From positions 1 through 16,216 of the forward strand of contig USGM01000078.1 of NCBI GenBank assembly GCA_900554205.1: DNA of 16,216 bases. Direction: 5' to 3'. The translations under genes were made by a program, and so were the position numbers. The DNA comes from an uncultured Lachnospiraceae bacterium. GTDB lineage: Bacteria; Bacillota; Clostridia; Lachnospirales; Lachnospiraceae. The notes under the pieces were generated by a model. The model made no database searches, was not told the origin of the DNA, and saw only the letters and a list, made by a program, of their open reading frames with translations. Each line of letters begins with the position of its first letter. Position 1 is the stretch's first letter. Below are positions 9,375 through 14,882 of the stretch, piece by piece.

Positions 9375-9407
9375 TTGACATTACAATTGCTTTTGTGATA
9401 CTATAAT
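9375..9407 (+). promoter_or_regulatory. Promoter of the STAS/MATE partner-switching cluster
   Basis: A perfect -35 TTGACA (9375-9380) is followed by a 16-base spacer and an extended -10 TGTGATACT (hexamer GATACT, 9397-9402). A TATAAT at 9402-9407 is also present but would need a 21-base spacer. The leader would be about 75-80 bases. An imperfect dyad (AAAGCA...ATTG at 9364-9377 with CAATTGCTTT at 9384-9393) spans the -35 and could be an operator. This is a vegetative (sigma-A type) promoter, so the module does not obviously depend on an alternative sigma factor. Confidence 0.7.
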
Positions 9408-9488
9408 GAATAAGTGTGTCTTTTGTGAAAAACAGTGTGAAATGTACAGGAAATAGATGTGGAAGCTAAGTGAATGGAGGGAAAGCAA

Positions 9489-9785
9489 ATGACGATTAAT
9501 AAGAATCAGGAAGGAAACAAACTGGAAATTCTACTGGAGGGAAGACTTGATACAACAACTTCTCCGATGCTGGAAACAGAGTTGAAGCAGGCATTGGACG
9601 GTATCACGGAGCTTACATTTAATTTTGAAAAACTGGAATACATATCTTCGGCGGGTCTGCGTATTCTGCTGGCAGCACAGAAGAGAATGAGCAAGCAGGG
9701 AAGCATGGTTGTGAAGAATGTAAATGAGGTGATTGCTGAAGTGTTTGAGGTTACGGGCTTTTCGGATATTTTGACAATTATGTAG
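9489..9785 (+). CDS. STAS-domain anti-sigma factor antagonist (SpoIIAA/RsbV-like)
   Basis: A 98-residue single STAS domain protein. The motif YISSAGLRIL holds the probable phosphorylation site Ser54, at the place of the Ser in the D-S-S/T-G-L motif of SpoIIAA/RsbV; here the preceding Asp is Ser53, as in many clostridial homologues. In this family the unphosphorylated form binds an RsbW-type kinase, and a PP2C phosphatase restores it. I chose the ATG at 9489 over the one at 9474 because GGAGGG lies 8 bases before it, inside the longer version. It is the first gene of the cluster and is followed by a strong intrinsic terminator, so it is probably made at a higher level than the genes downstream. 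Likely partners are the kinase at 14120 and the ATP-binding tail of the next gene. Confidence 0.92.
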   Translation: MTINKNQEGNKLEILLEGRLDTTTSPMLETELKQALDGITELTFNFEKLEYISSAGLRILLAAQKRMSKQGSMVVKNVNEVIAEVFEVTGFSDILTIM

Positions 9786-9806
9786 GCATTGAAAATGAAA
9801 TGAAAG

Positions 9807-9838
9807 AAGCAGCAGAAATTAACACTGTTGCTTTTTTT
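9807..9838 (+). terminator. Intrinsic terminator between the STAS and MATE genes
   Basis: A 9-bp stem (9807-9815 with 9825-9833, one G-T wobble) with a 9-base loop is followed by an unbroken run of T to 9838. It lies 22 bases past the STAS stop codon and before the chosen MATE start (9869). No separate promoter is clear before the MATE gene, so the downstream genes probably depend on read-through. No antiterminator structure was recognised. Confidence 0.75.
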
Positions 9839-9868
9839 AGATACTATATAGATGAAAGGCATAAAAAT

Positions 9869-11590
9869 ATGGAAACAAAATATGCAAAAAGTGCGTACAG
9901 AACCTTTTTGTTCTGGGGGGTATGCTCTTCTCTGGGAGTTACCGTATCTACGCTCGTGGATGCAACTCTGGTGGGTAACTTTGTGGGGAGTACCGGTCTG
10001 GCGGTGGCAAACATTGCAACACCGATCTTCCTGCTTTATTCGCTCATGGGAATTACGTTAGGCGGCGGCGCCGCGGTATCGATTGGGAAAAAGCTTGGTG
10101 CGGCGGATGTGAAAGGCGCAAACAGAGCGTTGGGTTCGGTATTGAGTGCCGGACTGGCATTGGGAGTGCTTTTTGCATTGCTGTCCCTGTTGTTTCGCAA
10201 CGTACTGTGCAGGTTCCTTGGCGCAACACCGGAGCTTTTGTCACAGGCATTACAATATCTGACGATAGTTTTTTTCTCTGCTCCGATATTTGTACTTTAT
10301 CACATTCTTTCGGCAGCAGTGCGGACGGATGGAGATCCAAGGCTTGCTGCTATTTCCTCGGCGGGTGTCATTGTTACGAATCTGAGTCTGGATTTACTGT
10401 TTATGAAGGTCTGGAGCTGGGGGCTCGTGGGAGCTTCTGCGTCCTTGTGCATTGCGGAGACAGTGGGAAGCCTGGTGCTTCTTATTCATTTCCTGAAAAA
10501 AGAGGCGCTTTTGAAATTCCATTTCCATCTGCCGACAGTCGATGAGATTAAAGAATTTGTGGGAAATGGTTTTGGCGTAGGCTCTGCTTTCATTTTTCAG
10601 GCGGTGGTCATGCTGGTATTCAATACAATGCTTTTAAAGGGAAATTCCGGAAACGGTACTTTCTCGGTGGCAGTATTCAGCGTCATATACACCATGAGTA
10701 CGATTCCGGGTGCAATGTATGACGGTGCCGGAACGGCGGCATCCACGGTAATTTCCATTCTGGGCGGTGAGAAGGATTGGAAGGGAATGCTGGCAGTCTA
10801 CCGTGACGGACTCCGCATTGTCGTGGCAGCGGGAATACTGATCGCTCTTTGCTTTGCATTCGGAGCGGAGGGAATACTGGCTTTCTTTGGACTGAACGAC
10901 AGCGCGGCAATGGGAACAGCGGTCACAGCCTTCCGGATTTACGCAGTCAGTGTGGCGTTGGCGGGAGTGAATGTCGTAACGACTTCCTTCTGGCAGACCA
11001 TAGGTAAGACGCGCTATGCGTCCGGTCTGTCGCTTCTGCGCAACTTTGTTCTTATGCTGGTGTTTGGCTTCTGGCTGATCGATAAGAAGGGAATTATTGG
11101 TCTTGCGCTTGTTTATGCAATCAGTGAAGCGGTATGTCTGCTGACGGTTCTGCTGGCGCAGGTGTTTGGAAACATCAGAAAATACATCGAAGAAAAATAC
11201 AAATTTACGAACCGGGTCTATGAAGGCTATTACACAATCGAAGAAGGAAGTATGGAAGAACTGTCGGATAATCTGAATCGATTGTGTGAGGAGTGGGAGC
11301 TCGATTATAAGCAGTCCTTTTTCATCAGCCTGATTGTGGAAGAGCTGCTTGTAAATATAATGAAATACGGATTGAGCAATACCGGCAAAAAGTATTATGT
11401 ATCGGTCAAGGTAATGGATAACGACGGGGAATACATACTGCGTATCCGGGATAATGTCAATTCGTATAATCCTTTTGATCTGCGGGGGGATGAGGTGGAT
11501 CGTGCGGCAATGCGGCTGATAAAGGAAAAATCAAAGTATTACGACTATCAGAGAAAACTGGTGTTTAACTATCTTTATGTGACAATTTAG
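9869..11590 (+). CDS. MATE family transporter fused to RsbW-like ATP-binding domain
   Basis: This 573-residue protein begins with a MATE exporter of the MepA/DinF kind (residues 1 to about 440, about twelve hydrophobic helices; LVDATLVGNFVGSTGLAVAN and GGGAAVSIGKKLG are typical). MATE proteins extrude drugs or metabolites using Na+ or H+ gradients. From about 455 to the end lies a cytoplasmic GHKL/HATPase domain like RsbW: an N-box EELLVNIMKYG (Glu491, Asn496) and a G1 box RIRDNVNSYNPF (Asp528). The glycine-rich G2 lid is missing (VDRAAMRLI where GGLGI is expected), so nucleotide binding or kinase activity may be impaired. The start at 9869 has AAAGG upstream; the in-frame ATG at 9800 would place the terminator inside the gene and lacks a good ribosome binding site. 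The usual MATE length is about 450, so the tail is a true extra domain. Substrate unknown. Confidence 0.88.
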   Translation: METKYAKSAYRTFLFWGVCSSLGVTVSTLVDATLVGNFVGSTGLAVANIATPIFLLYSLMGITLGGGAAVSIGKKLGAADVKGANRALGSVLSAGLALGVLFALLSLLFRNVLCRFLGATPELLSQALQYLTIVFFSAPIFVLYHILSAAVRTDGDPRLAAISSAGVIVTNLSLDLLFMKVWSWGLVGASASLCIAETVGSLVLLIHFLKKEALLKFHFHLPTVDEIKEFVGNGFGVGSAFIFQAVVMLVFNTMLLKGNSGNGTFSVAVFSVIYTMSTIPGAMYDGAGTAASTVISILGGEKDWKGMLAVYRDGLRIVVAAGILIALCFAFGAEGILAFFGLNDSAAMGTAVTAFRIYAVSVALAGVNVVTTSFWQTIGKTRYASGLSLLRNFVLMLVFGFWLIDKKGIIGLALVYAISEAVCLLTVLLAQVFGNIRKYIEEKYKFTNRVYEGYYTIEEGSMEELSDNLNRLCEEWELDYKQSFFISLIVEELLVNIMKYGLSNTGKKYYVSVKVMDNDGEYILRIRDNVNSYNPFDLRGDEVDRAAMRLIKEKSKYYDYQRKLVFNYLYVTI

Positions 11591-11602
11591 GAGGGGCGGA
11601 CG

Positions 11603-12445
11603 ATGGAACAAAATGTATTTTTGGATGAAGTGGAATTAAAGAGATTGATGGTTCAGGGCAGGCTGCTTTCGGAATATGAACAGCCGATCTATCAGAAGGT
11701 GATCGACGGACGCAAGGGCTTAACCCTTTTAGATGTGGGTTGTAATAATGGCTGGAAGACGAAGGAACGTTTTTCCGATAAAAATTTCAAGAAAATTATT
11801 GGAATCGATTGTCTGGATCAGTTAGTGGATCAGGCAAGAGAAAGATTCGGAAATGAAGTGCTTTCCTTTTATGCCTGTGATGTTGCAACAGAGGATTTTA
11901 CGGAAAAGCTGCAGCAGATCATGCAGAAAGAAAATATCCATGCGTTCGACATCATCCATTGCTCCTTTATGCTGATGCACACGAAAGAGCAGGAGGACAT
12001 TTTAAAAAGATTGAAGACTTTTCTGGCACCGGGAGGAAAGCTTATCGCAATAGAACCGGATGACAGCACAAGCTATATGAATCCGGATCCGGACGGAATC
12101 TACAAGGAATTTCTTCAAGTGCTTTCTGCCGATCCGTATGCAGGCAAGAGAAATATGGGCGCGGAACTGCCCGGATTATTTTCAAACAGCGGCTACACAG
12201 ACATTCAGCTGGAGTGTTCGGAAATCGCTTCTTCGGGGAACGAGATCACAAAGAAAGAGCACATATTTGACACCTTCTGCGCCTATCTGCTGGAAGATCT
12301 GATCCTGCTCAGGCAGGACGCGGAGGGCGATGCCTATCAGAAGGAATGGGAATGGGTGCAGAAAAACCTTGATAAGCTCCGGCAGCTGATGACAGACGAA
12401 GCATCAACCGTTTCTATGGGAGTTAAAATTTATACTTGCGGATGA
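11603..12445 (+). CDS. Class I SAM-dependent methyltransferase
   Basis: This 280-residue protein has the Rossmann methyltransferase signature: motif I LLDVGCNNGW (residues 42-51), an acidic residue ending strand 2 (GIDC, Asp69), an acidic motif YACDVATED (Asp93), and the post-II/III stretch LAPGGKLIAIEPDD. An AGGAGG precedes the ATG and it begins 12 bases after the transporter stop, so it belongs to the same transcript. The C-terminal third has no recognised substrate-binding domain. The target could be a small molecule, perhaps the transported compound, or a protein of the switch; the sequence does not decide. It is an uncommon partner for a STAS/RsbW/PP2C set. Confidence 0.88.
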   Translation: MEQNVFLDEVELKRLMVQGRLLSEYEQPIYQKVIDGRKGLTLLDVGCNNGWKTKERFSDKNFKKIIGIDCLDQLVDQARERFGNEVLSFYACDVATEDFTEKLQQIMQKENIHAFDIIHCSFMLMHTKEQEDILKRLKTFLAPGGKLIAIEPDDSTSYMNPDPDGIYKEFLQVLSADPYAGKRNMGAELPGLFSNSGYTDIQLECSEIASSGNEITKKEHIFDTFCAYLLEDLILLRQDAEGDAYQKEWEWVQKNLDKLRQLMTDEASTVSMGVKIYTCG

Positions 12446-12484
12446 GACAGTTTATTGTAAAGGATCAGAAAGGAATATGGAGCG

Positions 12485-14116
12485 ATGAAGATAAAATTAT
12501 TGCCTAAATTTATATTGTCTCTGGCTGTACTGGGAGTAGCTTTAACGGTTACGATTTCCGCCTTCAGCTATCTGTCATCAAAGGATTATCTGGAAGAAAT
12601 GTATGCCCAGAGAGTTATCAGCGGAAGCAAGAGCGTGGCAACGATGCTGGACAAAGAGGATGTCCGGATGATCATCAGTGACGGAGGAGAGAACAGTGAA
12701 GCGTACGGCCGCGTAGAAAATATACTGAATACCATAAAGCGGGATGGGGAAATTACTTATCTGTCCCTGGTAATTCCGGATGAAGACAGCGTGACCTTTT
12801 ACATTGACGGCTGCGTGCCGGAAATGGGTGATGACCCGGCGAACCAGCTGACTTACGGGACGGATGTATTGTACACGGATGCCGCCAACGACGAAGCGGA
12901 TCTGCAGAAATATCTCCTGATATGGGGAATGTATGCAGAGAATAAGGGCACAGAGGAGCCGCTCGTGACGGACAACAGCTACGGCTATAATTATACGGCT
13001 GTCGCTCCGATTCTGGACGAAAACGGGCAGGCAATCGCAGAGATACAGTATATTCTTGATATGCAGGAGGTCCGGGATCACCTGAACGGCTTTTTGTATA
13101 ATATGCTCGGAATTTCCTTCTGCATTATCTGTGCTGCTTTGCTGCTCTATATTCTGCTAGTGAAATGGATGGTTTTAAATCCGGTAGAAAAGCTTTCCGA
13201 ATTTACGACAGAAATTACAAAGACAGGCAATTTTTCAAAACAGGAAATTGAGATCAAAACGGGAGATGAAATTGAAGCCCTTGGGCAGTCCTTCAACTAC
13301 ATGATGGAAAGACTGGAGGATTACATAAAGGACCTGACGGTTGTAACGGCAGAAAAGGAGCGCATCGGCGCAGAGCTGAATGTTGCAACACAGATCCAGT
13401 CTTCTATGCTTCCCTGTATCTTTCCGGCGTTCCCGGACAGGGATGAGCTGGACATTTACGCAACCATGACTCCCGCAAAGGAAGTAGGCGGAGACTTCTA
13501 TGATTTCTTCATGGTGGATGAAAGACATGTGGCGATTGTAATAGCGGACGTTTCCGGAAAGGGTGTTCCGGCGGCGCTGTTTATGGTAATCGGAAAAACA
13601 CTGATAAAGGATCACACACAGCCGGGTAGGGATCTGGGAGAGGTCTTCACGGAGGTAAACAACATCCTGTGTGAATCCAATGACAATGGCATGTTCATCA
13701 CCGCATTTGAAGGTGTCCTTGACCTTGTAACCGGTGAGTTCCGCTATGCGAATGCGGGGCATGAGATGCCGTTTATCTACCGCAAGGATGGAGGATATGA
13801 GGCGTACAAGATCCGCCCGGGATTTGTATTAGCGGGTATGGAGAACATAAAGTATAAGGAGCAGAAAATACAGCTCAATATCGGAGATAAGATTTTCCAG
13901 TATACGGACGGTGTGACGGAAGCAACGGATAAGGATAATCAGCTGTACGGAATGGATCGGCTTCATAAGGTTCTGAATGAGAAGTGCTTAGACTGCAATC
14001 CTGAGCAGACATTAAAGCTTGTGAAGGAGGATATTGATGCTTTTGTAGGAGATAACGACCAGTTCGACGATATCACGATGCTGTGCCTTGAGTATAAGAA
14101 GAAAATGGAGGAATAG
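12485..14116 (+). CDS. Membrane sensor PP2C phosphatase (SpoIIE/RsbU type) with HAMP
   Basis: This 543-residue protein has a membrane helix at about 8-28, an extracytoplasmic domain of about 175 residues ending in a Cache-like segment (APILDENGQAIAEIQ), a second helix at about 206-229, a HAMP domain (230-282), a helical linker, and a PP2C-type SpoIIE phosphatase (about 320-538). Metal-binding and core residues look intact: VGGDFYDF (Asp337), IADVSGKGVPAAL (Asp355), YTDGVTEATD (Asp475) and DQFDDITML (Asp528-Asp529). The expected reaction is dephosphorylation of the phosphoserine of the STAS protein in response to an external signal. The start is set by GGAG 4 bases, and AAAGGA about 12 bases, upstream. 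It is followed 3 bases later by the kinase gene. The phosphatase and the transporter tail thus bracket the circuit from membrane input to possible membrane output. Confidence 0.93.
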   Translation: MKIKLLPKFILSLAVLGVALTVTISAFSYLSSKDYLEEMYAQRVISGSKSVATMLDKEDVRMIISDGGENSEAYGRVENILNTIKRDGEITYLSLVIPDEDSVTFYIDGCVPEMGDDPANQLTYGTDVLYTDAANDEADLQKYLLIWGMYAENKGTEEPLVTDNSYGYNYTAVAPILDENGQAIAEIQYILDMQEVRDHLNGFLYNMLGISFCIICAALLLYILLVKWMVLNPVEKLSEFTTEITKTGNFSKQEIEIKTGDEIEALGQSFNYMMERLEDYIKDLTVVTAEKERIGAELNVATQIQSSMLPCIFPAFPDRDELDIYATMTPAKEVGGDFYDFFMVDERHVAIVIADVSGKGVPAALFMVIGKTLIKDHTQPGRDLGEVFTEVNNILCESNDNGMFITAFEGVLDLVTGEFRYANAGHEMPFIYRKDGGYEAYKIRPGFVLAGMENIKYKEQKIQLNIGDKIFQYTDGVTEATDKDNQLYGMDRLHKVLNEKCLDCNPEQTLKLVKEDIDAFVGDNDQFDDITMLCLEYKKKMEE

Positions 14117-14119
14117 CCT

Positions 14120-14527
14120 ATGAAAGAGATAACAGTTGACGCTACTATCGAAAACATAGATGTGGTCACTGAGTTCGTAGATGATTTCCTTGATAGCAAT
14201 GACTGCCCGATGAAAACAAAAATGCAGATGGATATTGCGGTCGATGAAATATTCAGCAACATTTCCTTTTATGCCTATAAGGATGGCGTCGGAAAGGCAA
14301 CCGTCAAAATAGAGCTACAGGACGAGCCGAAGGCAGTCTGTATGACCTTTATCGATGGCGGGATTCCGTATAATCCGTTGGAAAAGGAGGATCCGGATGT
14401 TACTCTGTCAGCGGAGGAGAGGAAGATAGGAGGGCTGGGCATCTATATTGTAAAGAAAAACATGGATGAAATGCGGTATGAGTACAGCGATGAAAAAAAC
14501 CATCTGTCCATGAAGAAATATTTATAA
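14120..14527 (+). CDS. RsbW/SpoIIAB-like anti-sigma factor or serine kinase
   Basis: A 135-residue stand-alone HATPase protein with all three nucleotide-binding motifs: N-box DEIFSNISFYAY (Glu43, Asn47), G1 FIDGGIPYNPL (Asp79) and an intact G2 KIGGLGIYIVKK (104-108). In this family the protein phosphorylates the STAS antagonist and binds a sigma factor or another target. It begins 3 bases after the phosphatase stop, so the pair is probably co-translated and balanced in dose. No sigma factor gene lies in the module, so its target is either elsewhere or is not a sigma factor. It is the only domain of its type here with a complete lid motif, so it is the likely active kinase for Ser54 of the STAS protein. 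Confidence 0.92.
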   Translation: MKEITVDATIENIDVVTEFVDDFLDSNDCPMKTKMQMDIAVDEIFSNISFYAYKDGVGKATVKIELQDEPKAVCMTFIDGGIPYNPLEKEDPDVTLSAEERKIGGLGIYIVKKNMDEMRYEYSDEKNHLSMKKYL

Positions 14528-14597
14528 GGCTATTCCATGTCATAGGACAGGCTGCAAATGAAATAAAATGGAGGAAAGCAGATAAAGAAGGCGCGGT

Positions 14598-14834
14598 ATG
14601 GACGCAGCAGTATCACAGGGAAAATACCATGTAGCCATTTATCTCCGTCTGAGCCGTGACGACATCGCCGCCGGGCGTGGCGCGGATGCCGGGGGCGGCA
14701 GGACGGAAAGCAACAGTATCTGTTCACAGAGGGACATGATTTGCAGCTTTATCAAAAAGCAGGATAGCATGGAGATCTATGACATCTATGCAGATGACGG
14801 TTATTCGGGAACGAATTTTGTTGAGGTAAGATAA
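14598..14834 (+). pseudogene. Serine recombinase N-terminal fragment, disrupted by element insertion
   Basis: The first 74 residues are the start of a large serine recombinase catalytic domain: YHVAIYLRLSRDD (Arg17, nucleophile Ser19), SNSICSQRDMICSFI, and YADDGYSGTNF. Family members continue (usually D/E-R-P after NF) for several hundred residues with recombinase and zinc-ribbon domains. Here four foreign codons (VEVR) lead to TAA 14832-14834. A short Gly/Ala/Arg-rich stretch between SRDD and ESNSI is unusual and locally very GC-rich. The start has an AGAAGG 6 bases upstream. It follows the kinase gene by 70 bases on the same strand. The catalytic domain is incomplete, so no activity is expected unless the interrupting DNA is excised. 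Confidence 0.82.
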
Positions 14835-14835
14835 C
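14816..14835. other. Inferred left attachment junction of TndX-like element
   Basis: Recombinase coding similarity stops within the TTTTGTTGAGG stretch after the Asn-Phe codons. A GA dinucleotide, the kind of crossover core used by TndX/TnpX recombinases, is at 14823-14825 (GAG). The minus-strand recombinase begins 48 bases further on. The exact crossover cannot be fixed without the right end or an empty site. Confidence 0.5.
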
Positions 14836-14874
14836 GATACCTTTTTTGCAGAGGGTGTTATCTTACCTCTTTTT
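14823..14874 (+). repeat. 13-bp perfect inverted repeat at element end, possible terminator
   Basis: GAGGTAAGATAAC (14823-14835) and its exact reverse complement (14857-14869) enclose 21 bases, and a run of five T follows on the plus strand. As a terminator it would act on the interrupted recombinase transcript. On the minus strand there is no T-run after the stem, so it is not a canonical terminator for the element recombinase. It may instead be, or overlap, the terminal recombination site of the element. Confidence 0.75.
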
Positions 14875-14882
14875 GATGTATG

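Noticed and set aside
9800..9868. Upstream start for the MATE gene
   Set aside because: The extra 23 residues overlap the intrinsic terminator, lack a good ribosome binding site and do not resemble a MATE N-terminus.
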